This document shows positions 25,205 through 33,724 of a stretch of DNA of 64,000 nucleotides, piece after piece. A program made the translations under genes and the position numbers. Position 1 is the first letter of the stretch; each line of letters starts with the position of its first letter. The notes under the pieces were generated by a model. The model was not told where the DNA came from. It ran no database searches and saw only the letters and a list, made by a program, of their open reading frames with translations. The DNA comes from Klebsiella spallanzanii (GTDB lineage: Bacteria > Pseudomonadota > Gammaproteobacteria > Enterobacterales > Enterobacteriaceae), in contig NZ_CABGGS010000034.1 in NCBI RefSeq assembly GCF_902158555.1, positions 283,771 through 347,770 on the forward strand, given 5' to 3'.

Positions 25205-26527
25205 GTGAAATTTGCATCAATCCCTTTCAATCAAAATCAGGTGGGATGGCCGCTTAATGAGATTGACCACCAAATACAACCGCAGCTGAGCGGTGATATC
25301 AACGCTGATTGGGTCGTTATCGGCTCCGGCTATGCTGGCGTGAGCTTTGCCCGCCGGTTAGCCAGCCTCAACCCGCAGCTGAAAATTGTGCTTATTGACG
25401 CCGAATCTGCGGCGACCAGCTCCTCTGCCCGAAATTCAGGGTTTGTCATCGGCCTGCCGCATAATATCGGTAGCTCTACCGCCGAGCTGAAAAAAGCGCA
25501 GGACTATCGCGCCCTGCTCCAGGAAGGGATCCGCCTGTTAGAAGAAACGGTGACCGCACAGCAGATTGAGTGTGAGTGGGAAAACGTTGGCAAATATCAC
25601 TGCCAGATTGACCCATCCAGCGAAGCCATTATGCAGGAATACGTGGATAACCTTCAGCTTATGCAGGAACCCTACAGCCTGTTGAATAGCGAAGAGCTGT
25701 ATCAGAAGCTGGGAACCCGGCTCTACAGTAAAGGCATCTATACCCATAGCTGTATTCTGGTAAATCCGGCAAAACTGATTGCGGGCCTCGCGCGCCATCT
25801 CCCGGAAAACGTCACGGTTTATCATCAGACGCCAGCGCTGGCTATTCACAACGAAAACGGCGGCATCAGGGTGACAACCCTACAGGGAACGATTCAGGCC
25901 AGGCAGATTATGCTGGCGACTAATGCGCTTTCTCGTGAACTCTCTCCAGTGATAAGTCGCCAGGCGTCAATGGCGACCTATGCCAGCATCACCGCCCCGC
26001 TTACAGCTGAACAGCGCCAGCGCCTGCCCGCCATGGAAAGCTGGGGACTGACGCCGGTGAATGCCATCGCCGGGGCCACGCTGCGCTATACCCGAGATCA
26101 TCGTTTTCTGATCCGCCAGCATGTCGATCCGGCGCTGCGGGGCGTCATCACTGCGGGACAAACCGCCAACGCCGCGCGGCAGCATCTAACGCTGTTCCAC
26201 AATGCGTATCCGCAGTTGCAGGATGTGCCGCTGGAACGGACCTGGTCCGGGACTATCAGCGTCACCCGCAACGGTGCGCCGGTCTGGGGGCGACTTGCGC
26301 CGCAGGTGTGGACTGCCGGAGGCTGTAACGGTGCCGGGGTGTCAAAACAAACCATCGCCGGGACGCTGCTTGCCGATCTGGCTCTCGGGCAGGACAACCC
26401 GCTGATTGCGGCGATGCAGTCGCTGGGGCAGGCAAACTTTATGCCGCCCTCCCCGTTCCTCGATATCGGCGTGGCGGGTGCATTGTGGAAGGAGCGCTAT
26501 ATGGGGCGTAAAGAAACGGCGATGTAG
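25205..26527 (+). CDS. FAD-dependent amine oxidoreductase (DAO/PuuB-like)
   Basis: I chose the GTG at 25205 after CAGGGAGAATAACC, giving 440 residues. The longer frame upstream lacks a ribosome site and has no domain-like sequence. A Rossmann motif for FAD lies at about 35-60 (WVVIGSGYAGVSFARRLA), followed by SARNSGFVIGLPHN and a C-terminal FAD-contact region ending in GGCNGAGVSKQTIAG. The closest family I recognise is the D-amino-acid-oxidase group that includes PuuB, which oxidises secondary or primary amines. It is transcribed divergently from the deacetylase/amidohydrolase operon and probably oxidises an amine released in that pathway. The reaction is inferred from family and context. Confidence 0.85.
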   Translation: MKFASIPFNQNQVGWPLNEIDHQIQPQLSGDINADWVVIGSGYAGVSFARRLASLNPQLKIVLIDAESAATSSSARNSGFVIGLPHNIGSSTAELKKAQDYRALLQEGIRLLEETVTAQQIECEWENVGKYHCQIDPSSEAIMQEYVDNLQLMQEPYSLLNSEELYQKLGTRLYSKGIYTHSCILVNPAKLIAGLARHLPENVTVYHQTPALAIHNENGGIRVTTLQGTIQARQIMLATNALSRELSPVISRQASMATYASITAPLTAEQRQRLPAMESWGLTPVNAIAGATLRYTRDHRFLIRQHVDPALRGVITAGQTANAARQHLTLFHNAYPQLQDVPLERTWSGTISVTRNGAPVWGRLAPQVWTAGGCNGAGVSKQTIAGTLLADLALGQDNPLIAAMQSLGQANFMPPSPFLDIGVAGALWKERYMGRKETAM

Positions 26528-26546
26528 TCGCCGTTGGCGGGAGTTA

Positions 26547-26579
26547 AACAGGTTTCAGTCGGCAGGATTGAAACCTGTT
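26547..26579. terminator. Inverted repeat between convergent genes
   Basis: Arms AACAGGTTTCA and TGAAACCTGTT (11 bases each) enclose an 11-base loop between the ends of the FAD oxidoreductase and methionine aminopeptidase genes. It is a plausible bidirectional terminator, although T runs are short. Confidence 0.65.
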
Positions 26580-26586
26580 GTCAGGC

Positions 26587-27366
26587 TTAGTCCGGGATCG
26601 TTTCACCTTTACGCAGCGTCAAGACTTCAAAACCTTGCGCGGTGACAGCAATAGTATGTTCCCACTGCGCCGACAGCTTTTTATCGCGGGTGACCACCGT
26701 CCAGCCGTCTTTTTTGGTTTTTATCCGGCTATCGCCCTGATTCACCATCGGTTCAATGGTAAATACCATCCCTTCTTTAAGTACGGCACCGGTGCCGGGT
26801 TTACCGTAGTGCAGCACCTGAGGATCTTCGTGCATCTCTATACCGACGCCGTGGCCGCAGTACTCCCTGACCACGCTGTAGCCGTTACCTTCGACGTAAG
26901 ACTGGATGGCATGGCCAATATCGCCGAGCGTTGCTCCTGGTTTAACGACCTTAATGCCCTTCCACATCGCTTCGTAGGTTTTCTTGACCAGCCGACGGGC
27001 CAGCGGGGAAACCTCGCCAATCAGATACATTTTGCTGGAGTCGGCAATCAGGCCCTCTTTTTCCAGCGTAATATCGACGTTAACGATCATGCCGGATTTC
27101 AGATGCTCGCTTTCTTTTGGCATGCCGTGGCAAACCACTTCATTGATCGAGGTATTCAGCACATACGGAAAATCGTACTGACCTTTACTGGCAGGCCGTG
27201 AATGCAGCTCGTTGACGATAAAATCCTCAACCCGGTTATTGATAGCCATGGTGGTGACGCCGGGTTCAATAAAGCTGTCCAGCATGTCGAAAACCGAAGC
27301 CAGCAGTTCGCCAGCATGGCGCTGTCTGGCAAGTTCGTCTGCCGTTTTAATGGGAATTGATAGCAT
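26587..27366 (-). CDS. Type I methionine aminopeptidase (second-copy type)
   Basis: The 259-residue protein has all five metal ligands of the MetAP family: Asp in GMIVNVDITLE, Asp in GLIADSSKM, His in GIEMHEDPQVLHYG, Glu in FTIEPMVNQG and Glu in QWEHTIAVT. It removes initiator Met from nascent proteins. Enterobacteria have an essential map next to rpsB; this one instead overlaps a ParD-like small gene by 20 bases, so it is likely an additional copy. Known genomes of Klebsiella and Citrobacter carry such a pair, as I recall. Its special substrate or role is unclear. Confidence 0.9.
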   Translation of the reverse strand: MLSIPIKTADELARQRHAGELLASVFDMLDSFIEPGVTTMAINNRVEDFIVNELHSRPASKGQYDFPYVLNTSINEVVCHGMPKESEHLKSGMIVNVDITLEKEGLIADSSKMYLIGEVSPLARRLVKKTYEAMWKGIKVVKPGATLGDIGHAIQSYVEGNGYSVVREYCGHGVGIEMHEDPQVLHYGKPGTGAVLKEGMVFTIEPMVNQGDSRIKTKKDGWTVVTRDKKLSAQWEHTIAVTAQGFEVLTLRKGETIPD

Positions 27367-27565
27367 TGATTACCTCCAGTAAACGGTCAGAACCAGACTT
27401 CAGCATCATCAGCTTAATTTGCTGATGATTAAGCTCGGGATAGAGCTCACTCATCATCCCAAGGCGGATCCAGTACTCCGCTTGCGCGTTGACCGAACGC
27501 GACATCGCCTTACTGGCATCACGGATGTCGTCATGCAGCAGGTCAGAAATTTTCACAATACCCAT
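27347..27565 (-). CDS. ParD-like small protein
   Basis: A 72-residue protein with a ribbon-helix-helix-like N-terminus (IVKISDLLHDDIRDASKAMSRSVNAQAEYWIRLG), matching the ParD-like family. A helical C-terminal tail carries HQQIKLMML. ParD proteins are antitoxins and autorepressors, but the gene next to it is a methionine aminopeptidase rather than a ParE toxin. The genes overlap by 20 bases, so both are co-expressed. An inverted repeat, ACGAT...ATCGT, sits just upstream and may be its own operator. No toxin is visible nearby. Confidence 0.8.
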   Translation of the reverse strand: MGIVKISDLLHDDIRDASKAMSRSVNAQAEYWIRLGMMSELYPELNHQQIKLMMLKSGSDRLLEVINAINSH

Positions 27566-27579
27566 TTATACGTACCGTA

Positions 27580-27599
27580 ACGATTTATATATGTATCGT
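27580..27599. promoter_or_regulatory. Candidate autoregulatory inverted repeat of the ParD-like gene
   Basis: ACGAT-N10-ATCGT is embedded in an AT-rich tract with further TACGTA-like pieces, 15-34 bases before the start codon. RHH proteins bind short repeated half-sites of this kind. The assignment is by position. Confidence 0.4.
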
Positions 27600-27807
27600 A
27601 TATTACGCCACCGCGATGAAGCGGGCAACTTTGGTAACCCATGTTTTTTGAAGCCCGTGCGATCAATATTAAAATCATTCGCTCGAGTGACGTTATCATC
27701 AGGCCTGTAGCAGAAGTTTCTTCCTTAACCCTGACCTGGATATAATTCGACTCAAATACTTTCTGATAACTGCAAATCTCAACACTGAGAACCGTTCCTT
27801 CTTAATT

Positions 27808-28110
27808 TCACGAACTCACCTCGCTTACCTGGCAACTCATCAGTATGTATTGAGCATCTTTACGCTTATGGTGATCTATTAACGGCACAAGTCGCCTGAA
27901 ATGTTCACTTGCACAATGCAGATCAAGCGCCGCACGATCCGGCCACTCTTCGATAAAAATGAAATGACCCGGATCTTTTTCATCAATATACAGATCATAA
28001 GCGATACAAAGAGGTTCCTTTTTAGTGGACGCTATTAACTCGCGGTATAAAGGCATAACAGCCTCAATATCCTCAGGTTTTATAAAATCTTCGGCGATGA
28101 CTTTTAACAT
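27808..28110 (-). CDS. Antibiotic-biosynthesis-monooxygenase-domain protein (YgiN-like)
   Basis: I chose the ATG at 28110, with GGAGG a few bases before it, over a longer in-frame start. The 100-residue ABM-fold protein carries LKVIAEDFIKPEDIEAVMPLYRELIASTKKEPLCIAYDLY, FIFIEEWPDRAALDLHCASEHF and a C-terminal strand. This ferredoxin-like alpha/beta barrel family includes quinol monooxygenase YgiN and many proteins of unknown substrate, usually dimeric. It is a single leftward gene with no clear operon partner. Confidence 0.82.
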   Translation of the reverse strand: MLKVIAEDFIKPEDIEAVMPLYRELIASTKKEPLCIAYDLYIDEKDPGHFIFIEEWPDRAALDLHCASEHFRRLVPLIDHHKRKDAQYILMSCQVSEVSS

Positions 28111-28240
28111 TCCAACCTCCATGAAAAAGAAGAATTTGTACACTATGGCGTAAAGAGATTTTTGGCAAAGGTAACTTAGATTTTCCACACGGCACCGTAT
28201 TCACCCCCATTTACCCCTACCACATACAGTTAATCATTAA

Positions 28241-28258
28241 ACAATAAATGTTTATTGT
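28241..28258. promoter_or_regulatory. Operator-like palindrome upstream of the serine hydrolase/DUF2975 operon
   Basis: ACAATAAATGTTTATTGT has 8-base arms around a 2-base centre and is followed by another ACAATAAA half-site (28262-28269). A very similar element lies at 52951-52968 before the second DUF2975 gene. The small HTH protein at 30356-30562 is the natural candidate to bind it. Confidence 0.6.
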
Positions 28259-28347
28259 AAAACAATAAACACCAGGGTAATCTGCGCACACTTTCCGCTA
28301 CACCATTTCCAGGAACGTCACGTCATGAACAACATTAAGGAGAAAAT

Positions 28348-29451
28348 ATGATCGGGTATCGATATCGCAAAGACAGGCAAATTCTGTGCGCAGGCATGGC
28401 TTTTGTCGCGATGATTGCGGTCGGAATTTACCTGCAGCCTGGATTCAAAACCCCGACTAAGCAGGTCACCGGGGACAAGGCACTGGTTGCCTTTTTAACA
28501 CCGTTGCTCAAAGGCGCGCACGGTAATATCGCCGCGGCCCTTATTACACCTGAAGGCGTTCGCTATGGAATTTGGGGTAATGATTATGCCCGGCAATTTG
28601 AGATTGGAAGCCTGTCCAAAACAATGACCGCCAGCATTCTTAACGATGCCATCCAGCGCAGGGAGGTCACAGCATCGACGCGGGTCGGCGACCTGGTGCC
28701 AGAAATTGTCGGTCCTGCGCGAAATATCACCTTACAGGAACTGGTATCGCACCGCTCCGGCCTGCCTTCGCTCTCCCTCTCATTAACGCAGAAAATCGCC
28801 ATGCTTACAGCCATCGTGAGACGAGAAAATCCGTGGAACTACGGTCAGGCAGAGTTAATAGAGATGGTTAACCGCACGCAGATGCCAACGGTCAAAATGT
28901 TTGATTACTCAAACTCCGGTTTTGCCCTGCTGGGGCTGGCGCTGGAACGCGTCTCACACCAGCCGTTCGCCGCACTGCTTGAGCAGCGTCTGTTTGCGCC
29001 GCTGGCGATGACCCGCTCGTTTGTGGCGCAAGAGAATACGCCGCCTGACGCGGCATTTGCGCCGGGCTGGTCGGCCGCAGGTTTGCACGAAGCGCCATGG
29101 TTTTTAAACGCTTTCTCCCCTGCAGGCGGAGTACGTTCGACCATCGCTGATATGGTCAAATACGCCCAGGCGCTAATGGCCGGAAAGCTGGCAGGAAGCC
29201 AGGGGATGATCCCGAGGTTTGCAACCGACGATCCTGACTCACGGGTCGGCTATTCGTGGTTTACCACTCATGTCAGAGGGCGGGATATTGTCTGGCACGA
29301 CGGTCAATCCGCCGGTTATGCAGCGGTAATGGCCTTCGACCCCGAGCATAAAACCGCCGTCGTGATCCTCTCCGATACCGCATGGTCAGTGATTGCTCCG
29401 GCAATAAAATTACTGCTTTCCACGGTATCATCCGTTAAGGAAAAACGATGA
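28348..29451 (+). CDS. Beta-lactamase-family serine hydrolase (class C/PBP4-like)
   Basis: A 367-residue protein with an N-terminal hydrophobic anchor (about 17-33), then the serine-hydrolase motifs: EIGSLSKTMTA (SxxK, near residue 90), FDYSNSGFALLG (YxN) and WHDGQSAGYAA (HxG in place of KTG). This pattern is typical of AmpC-like esterases and peptidases of the beta-lactamase superfamily acting in the periplasm. It is probably not a resistance enzyme. Its stop overlaps the next membrane-protein gene by four bases, and a DUF2975 protein and HTH regulator follow, so the operon seems to make one functional module. A strong AAGGAGA precedes the ATG. Confidence 0.88.
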   Translation: MIGYRYRKDRQILCAGMAFVAMIAVGIYLQPGFKTPTKQVTGDKALVAFLTPLLKGAHGNIAAALITPEGVRYGIWGNDYARQFEIGSLSKTMTASILNDAIQRREVTASTRVGDLVPEIVGPARNITLQELVSHRSGLPSLSLSLTQKIAMLTAIVRRENPWNYGQAELIEMVNRTQMPTVKMFDYSNSGFALLGLALERVSHQPFAALLEQRLFAPLAMTRSFVAQENTPPDAAFAPGWSAAGLHEAPWFLNAFSPAGGVRSTIADMVKYAQALMAGKLAGSQGMIPRFATDDPDSRVGYSWFTTHVRGRDIVWHDGQSAGYAAVMAFDPEHKTAVVILSDTAWSVIAPAIKLLLSTVSSVKEKR

Positions 29452-29792
29452 ACTGGATTGATATGCTGTGGGCCCTGTTAACGCTACTGTCGATGGTAAT
29501 TTTTATTTCCGGAAACTGGATTGCGCAGCGAAAAATACGTTTTATTAATTATGTTATCATCGCGTTCATTGCTATTTATATCGCCGAATCATTACAGACT
29601 ATCGATAATCTGAGCAAAATTGGATATCTGTTCCGGATGCTGACCTGGACGGTGCAGGCGTCATTCATTGCCATCAGTCTCTTTAACGTCTGGCAGCGAC
29701 CGTGGTTTAGTATCCCGACGCGTGGAGCGACGGGTCTGAACGTTGTCTTCTCTCTGATACTTATGTCATGCTTAGGTATCCTGGTTCTGTAA
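29448..29792 (+). CDS. Small membrane protein of the hydrolase/DUF2975 operon
   Basis: A 114-residue protein with about four hydrophobic helices (near 5-25, 32-48, 60-80 and 90-112). It overlaps the serine hydrolase stop by four bases (ATGA), indicating translational coupling. I recognise no family. A membrane partner of the hydrolase or an envelope sensor are both possible, with no direct evidence. Confidence 0.7.
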   Translation: MNWIDMLWALLTLLSMVIFISGNWIAQRKIRFINYVIIAFIAIYIAESLQTIDNLSKIGYLFRMLTWTVQASFIAISLFNVWQRPWFSIPTRGATGLNVVFSLILMSCLGILVL

Positions 29793-29819
29793 TCATTTCA
29801 TTGTTCAGGAAGGTTTAAG

Positions 29820-30353
29820 GTGAAAAGCGCTCGCAACAAACTCAGTCTGTTCTTAATGACCGGGATATTACCGCTATTTTTAATCCTGGCATTAATTACG
29901 CCAGTGTGGATCTATTTTACCGGCGAGTCGTTCTTCCTCGCTAATATGCTTAAATTTGCCGAGGTTCCGCTCGGTAACGAAAATGGCCTGTCGGTCCCTA
30001 CTTTTAAGCTGCTGATACTGCTGGCTCTCCTTTATTTACCCGCAGGGCTTTTCGCCTGGGCCATCTGGCAAGGGATCTGCGTGACCCGGTACGTCAGAAA
30101 ACGCACCATTCTGAGCCTCGACCTCGCGCTCAGAGTACGTAAAATAGCGCTGGCGATGCTGGGAATGGGCGTTTTGCTGCCGCTGTTTCGCTTTCTGGTC
30201 CCGCTGGTTTATTTCTGGCCGCATCCCTATGCCCAGATCATTCTTTTGCTTAGCGATTTTGTGCTGCTGCTGACGGGCGGCTTGTTATTTGTGACGTTTC
30301 ACTCCATGCTCGAAGGGATCAGAGCGGAAAATGAGAATAAGGAGTTCATCTGA
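29820..30353 (+). CDS. DUF2975 family membrane protein
   Basis: A GTG start with AGGAAGG before it gives 177 residues with four membrane helices (about 11-32, 60-82, 100-125 and 135-165). The charged loop after helix 2 (RYVRKRTILSLDLALRVRKIALAML) is typical of DUF2975, a Bacillus YoaS-like family that is commonly encoded next to a small XRE-type HTH gene. That partner is present immediately downstream, two bases apart. A second DUF2975 gene occurs at 52327-52890. The function is unknown. Confidence 0.8.
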   Translation: MKSARNKLSLFLMTGILPLFLILALITPVWIYFTGESFFLANMLKFAEVPLGNENGLSVPTFKLLILLALLYLPAGLFAWAIWQGICVTRYVRKRTILSLDLALRVRKIALAMLGMGVLLPLFRFLVPLVYFWPHPYAQIILLLSDFVLLLTGGLLFVTFHSMLEGIRAENENKEFI

Positions 30354-30355
30354 CT

Positions 30356-30562
30356 ATGGCGGTGGTGGTTAATCTGGACAAATTGCTGGTGGATAGAAAA
30401 ATGACGTCCAGGGCGCTGGCGGCCTATATCGGGATCACCGAGCAGAACCTATCGTTGCTCAAATCGGGAAAGGTGAAAGGTATTCGTTTTGATACGCTGG
30501 CAAAAATTTGCCAGGCGCTGGAGTGTCAGCCAGGCGATATTCTCGCCTGGGAGGCGGATTAA
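30356..30562 (+). CDS. Small HTH (YozG/XRE-like) transcription factor
   Basis: A 68-residue protein that is almost entirely a Cro/XRE-type helix-turn-helix: VNLDKLLVDRKMTSRALAAYIGITEQNLSLLKSGKVKGIRFDTL, then ICQALECQPGDILAW. It follows the DUF2975 gene directly, as in the YoaS/YozG pair. It most likely regulates its own operon through the ACAATAAA...TTTATTGT palindrome at 28241-28258, and possibly the second DUF2975 operon as well. Its last four bases overlap the end of the convergent GntR gene. Confidence 0.85.
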   Translation: MAVVVNLDKLLVDRKMTSRALAAYIGITEQNLSLLKSGKVKGIRFDTLAKICQALECQPGDILAWEAD

Positions 30563-31314
30563 CGCCCCTTATCAATCATACAGTTCCACTGTTGGCTCAC
30601 GCTGCTCTGGCTGGTCGCTATTTGTAGCGACAGGCTGGCATCCAGGGTATGTGTGACGCTGTATTCAAGCGCCACGTCATCCAGATCGCGGGCGACACGT
30701 TCAATACGAAACAGAGGGCGACCGGGTTCAATATTTAATAACCCCGCCGTGCGGGTATCGCAGCAAACCGGCGTATAGCGCTCCGTGGCGTTGGCCGGCG
30801 AGTAGCCGAAGGTTTCCCGCAGCTGCTTATACAGCGACCGGCTGCCGTCAACGTGGCTCAAATCATTATAAATACGGCCATTTAGCCAGGTCAGTACGTG
30901 GCCAACCGGCCGCTCCCCCTGCACCAACAGCCGCTCCAGGCGCATCAGCTGGCTGCCTAAATCCAACCCCATCTGCTCCGCCACCTGGCGATCGGCCATC
31001 GTCGAAATTAGCGACAGTACTTCCACCTCAACCGTACCAGGTCCATCAAAGGTGGTCAGTACGTCAGGGAGGTCGGTGTAGTATTTCTGCAACGCATCGC
31101 GGTTAATAAAGGTCCCTTTACCCTGCTCCCGATACACCATGCCGATGCTGGCCAGCGAATCAATCGCCTGCTTAATAGTGCCGCGCGCAACCTTGAACTC
31201 CCCGGCGAGCAGCAGCTCACCGGGAAGTTTATCGTCATAGGTAAAAGAGAGGATCCGCTGCAGGATAACGTCTTTTATCCTTAAATAGAGAGGGAGTCCA
31301 TCCGACTCAAACAT
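30559..31314 (-). CDS. GntR-family regulator with UTRA domain
   Basis: A 251-residue HutC-type regulator. The winged helix at about 5-75 contains LPLYLRIKDVIL, PGELLLAGEFKVARGTIKQAIDSLASIGMVYREQGKGTF. The UTRA effector domain follows (about 90-235; QLMRLERLLVQGERPVGHVLTWLN, GRPLFRIERVARD, YSVTHTLDA). These proteins usually sense a phosphorylated sugar or sugar acid. It is the last gene of the PTS operon, 13 bases after the SIS gene. A palindrome CACTTGACCAGTCAAGTG before the first gene of the operon is the likely operator. Confidence 0.87.
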   Translation of the reverse strand: MFESDGLPLYLRIKDVILQRILSFTYDDKLPGELLLAGEFKVARGTIKQAIDSLASIGMVYREQGKGTFINRDALQKYYTDLPDVLTTFDGPGTVEVEVLSLISTMADRQVAEQMGLDLGSQLMRLERLLVQGERPVGHVLTWLNGRIYNDLSHVDGSRSLYKQLRETFGYSPANATERYTPVCCDTRTAGLLNIEPGRPLFRIERVARDLDDVALEYSVTHTLDASLSLQIATSQSSVSQQWNCMIDKGR

Positions 31315-31327
31315 ACTTGTGCTCCAC

Positions 31328-32068
31328 TCAGAGGTAGTGTATCTGGCTCCTGTATGCGCTCAGTATATCCTGATTTATCGCCTGATTGCCGTCTATGTTT
31401 GCGCTGGCAAGAATGGGCGGCGTGCGCTCATTTTCCAGCATGATTTCACAAATAAGTAGCACCAGGCTGTTAGCAATAGCCGCGCCCATAATGGTGGAGA
31501 GCGGCGCGGCTTTTTGCGCCAGGCCCGGAAGGCTAACGGCTGCATCGCCATATTCGCAGTGGTTATCGATGGTGATGTCGGCAATATCGACCAGCAACTT
31601 GCCGCTGGAGTGGCGCGACGTCACCCGCGCCGCCGTTGCGAGGCTGGTAATAGCAATAACCTTTGCCCCACAGGCTTTCGCCGCCAGCGCGACATCAATC
31701 GTAATCGCGTTTCGCCCGGAGACTGAGTGAATCAACAGCGTATCACCCGCGCGCAGCGGCGACTGCTCAACCAGCACTCGCCCCAGATTTTCCACATTCT
31801 CCACCGCGCTGGTCAGCGTTAATGGCCGGACGTTAAGCATCAGCGCGGGGGTAAAAAGCGGATTGATAATGGCCAGACCGCCTGCCCGATAGCTCATCTC
31901 CTCCGCAAGGATCCCGGCATGGCTGGCGCCAAAAACGAAGATGTTACGCTGCGCCATAATGCTTTGGGCCATGATTTCCGCTGCCTGCGTTAACGAATCG
32001 GGGCGCTGCTCAAGAAAAGCCAGCTTCTGGCGGATCTGCCCGTAGTACTGTTTCAGTGCCTGACTCAT
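31328..32068 (-). CDS. SIS-domain phosphosugar protein
   Basis: A 246-residue protein with one SIS (sugar isomerase) domain. NIFVFGASHAGILAEEMSYRAG holds the phosphosugar loop, and DTLLIHSVSGRNAITIDVALAAKACGAKVIAITSL the second part. SIS proteins isomerise or bind phosphosugars. Its place between a PTS transporter and a UTRA regulator suggests it processes the phosphorylated PTS product, or an aminosugar-phosphate derived from it. The exact substrate is unknown. Confidence 0.87.
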   Translation of the reverse strand: MSQALKQYYGQIRQKLAFLEQRPDSLTQAAEIMAQSIMAQRNIFVFGASHAGILAEEMSYRAGGLAIINPLFTPALMLNVRPLTLTSAVENVENLGRVLVEQSPLRAGDTLLIHSVSGRNAITIDVALAAKACGAKVIAITSLATAARVTSRHSSGKLLVDIADITIDNHCEYGDAAVSLPGLAQKAAPLSTIMGAAIANSLVLLICEIMLENERTPPILASANIDGNQAINQDILSAYRSQIHYL

Positions 32069-32084
32069 AGACTTCCTCCTGATA

Positions 32085-33395
32085 TCAGAACGTCAGCAAG
32101 CGGGTCAAAAGGTGAATGAACGGTGCGAGCACGAACATATCGCTGTCGCCGGCCCACAATGCGGTATCGGGAATGGTGTTGTTGATAAAACCGGTGACAC
32201 AGAAATACTGCCCCCATGCAACTACCGTCGAGGTAATAAATCCCGCCAGCAGCGCACCTTTATAGCCGCCGGTAATGTTGCCGAAAACGCCTGCCGTTCC
32301 GGCGTGGAAGAAAATCACAATCATGCTGGGAATAAACACGTAGCCGGTATAGCGGCCAATCAGGGTCAACCACAGCAGTGAACCAACAAACGCGCCGACA
32401 AATCCCAGCACCACCGCGTTTGGTGCAAAGTTAAACAGAATCGGACAGTCCAGGGCGGGCTTTGCGCCGGGAACCAGCCGCGAACCAATGCCGTTAAACG
32501 CCGGTACCATTTCACCAATAAACATCCGCACGCCAAGCAGTACCACGGCGATGCCGCCGGTAAACATCAGCGACTGTTTGAGCGCGTAAATATAAAAGCT
32601 CAGATCCCCCGATTGCGCGAGAATTTCAGCCGCCTTCGCCGTGCCTTTTATCTGCAAAATAAAGGTGCCAATAAAGAACAGTAGCGCCATAGTTAACGCG
32701 GTCACTACGTTGGAATCGCGCAGAAAACCGAGTTTTTTCGGGACTTTGATATCTTCGGAGCTGATTTTATTACGGGCGAATATCTGCCCGAAAATCGCCC
32801 CCAGCAGAGCGACGGAAGCCGACGTATGCCCCAGCGCCACGTTGTCGTTACCGGTAATTTTGCGTACCCACGGCTGGACCAGTGCGGGTTGTAAGGTCCA
32901 GTACAGACCCATAATGACCGTCAGCATCAGCGTCAACTGCACCGCTGAGATGCCGGGTTCGGTATTCACCATCACCCCGGCAAAAATCATCGTTGTCCAG
33001 AACATCATGTGTCCGGTCAGATAGATGTATTTAAAGCGCGTCAGCCGGGCCAGCAGCAGGTTGATGGCGAATCCCCCGGCAATCGCGATCGTCACGCTGC
33101 TTCCGTAACGTTCGCTAAAGCGCGCCTGACCGATAATATTAGTCAGGTTCATTGAACTGAGGCCGAAGACTTCGGTCCAGATAGGCTGAAAGATGAGCAG
33201 CGCGGAAACGATAATCCCCGCTCCCGCACCGATAATCAGAAAGCCAAGAATGCCTTTCAGGGTGCCGGAAACAATGTCTGCTAAGGATTTCTTTTGCAGC
33301 ACCAGGCCCAGCAAGACAATCAGGCCAATTAAAATCGACGCCTCACCAAATATATTGATGGTTATCCAGCGCAGCACGCCAAGAAATTCACTCAT
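32085..33395 (-). CDS. PTS transporter IIC, ascorbate (UlaA/SgaT) family
   Basis: A 436-residue inner-membrane protein with about eleven helices, including GILGFLIIGAGAGIIVSALLIF, FGLSSMNLTNIIGQARFSERYGSSV, YLTGHMMFWTTMIFAGVMVNTEPG, and late segments with GVRMFIGEMVPAFNGIGSRLVPGAKPALDCPI. These match UlaA, the L-ascorbate PTS permease, by layout and length. It overlaps IIB by four bases and works with the adjacent IIA and IIB. Accompanying enzymes are not the standard ula set (no ulaDEFG), so the substrate may be another lactone, polyol or sugar acid. Confidence 0.9.
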   Translation of the reverse strand: MSEFLGVLRWITINIFGEASILIGLIVLLGLVLQKKSLADIVSGTLKGILGFLIIGAGAGIIVSALLIFQPIWTEVFGLSSMNLTNIIGQARFSERYGSSVTIAIAGGFAINLLLARLTRFKYIYLTGHMMFWTTMIFAGVMVNTEPGISAVQLTLMLTVIMGLYWTLQPALVQPWVRKITGNDNVALGHTSASVALLGAIFGQIFARNKISSEDIKVPKKLGFLRDSNVVTALTMALLFFIGTFILQIKGTAKAAEILAQSGDLSFYIYALKQSLMFTGGIAVVLLGVRMFIGEMVPAFNGIGSRLVPGAKPALDCPILFNFAPNAVVLGFVGAFVGSLLWLTLIGRYTGYVFIPSMIVIFFHAGTAGVFGNITGGYKGALLAGFITSTVVAWGQYFCVTGFINNTIPDTALWAGDSDMFVLAPFIHLLTRLLTF

Positions 33396-33679
33396 GACGA
33401 CGCTCCCGGTGGCAGAATATTGGCCTGCGTCAATGCCCTGATTATTTCAGCGTTGTCGATATAATTGTTCACCACCACCACCGGGCAGGACAGGTGTTTT
33501 AGATTGTCAACCAGTTCGGCATTGGTGATCACCACATCGGCATTAGCCGATGCGGCTGAAGAAACATCCATATGTTCAACGGAGGCCTGAATACCGTGCT
33601 GTTTTAACACCGTTTCGACGTTCATTTTTAAAATCAGGCTTGAGCCCATACCTAAACCACAGACTGTCAGAATTTTCAT
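33392..33679 (-). CDS. PTS IIB component, ascorbate-type
   Basis: A 95-residue protein beginning ILTVCGLGMGSSLILKMNVE, where Cys in VCGLGMGSS (about residue 7) is the phosphorylation site of the lactose/ascorbate IIB fold. It passes phosphate from IIA to the sugar carried by IIC. It sits between the IIA and IIC genes and overlaps IIC by four bases. Confidence 0.92.
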   Translation of the reverse strand: MKILTVCGLGMGSSLILKMNVETVLKQHGIQASVEHMDVSSAASANADVVITNAELVDNLKHLSCPVVVVNNYIDNAEIIRALTQANILPPGASS

Positions 33680-33724
33680 CGCTATTCACTCCGTGTTAAT
33701 TAAGCTACAAACGCTGCGAGCAGC

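Noticed and set aside
28348-29451. Possible AmpC-type resistance enzyme
   Set aside because: SxxK and YxN are present but the third motif is HDG rather than KTG, and the operon partners are membrane proteins, so a resistance call is not supported.
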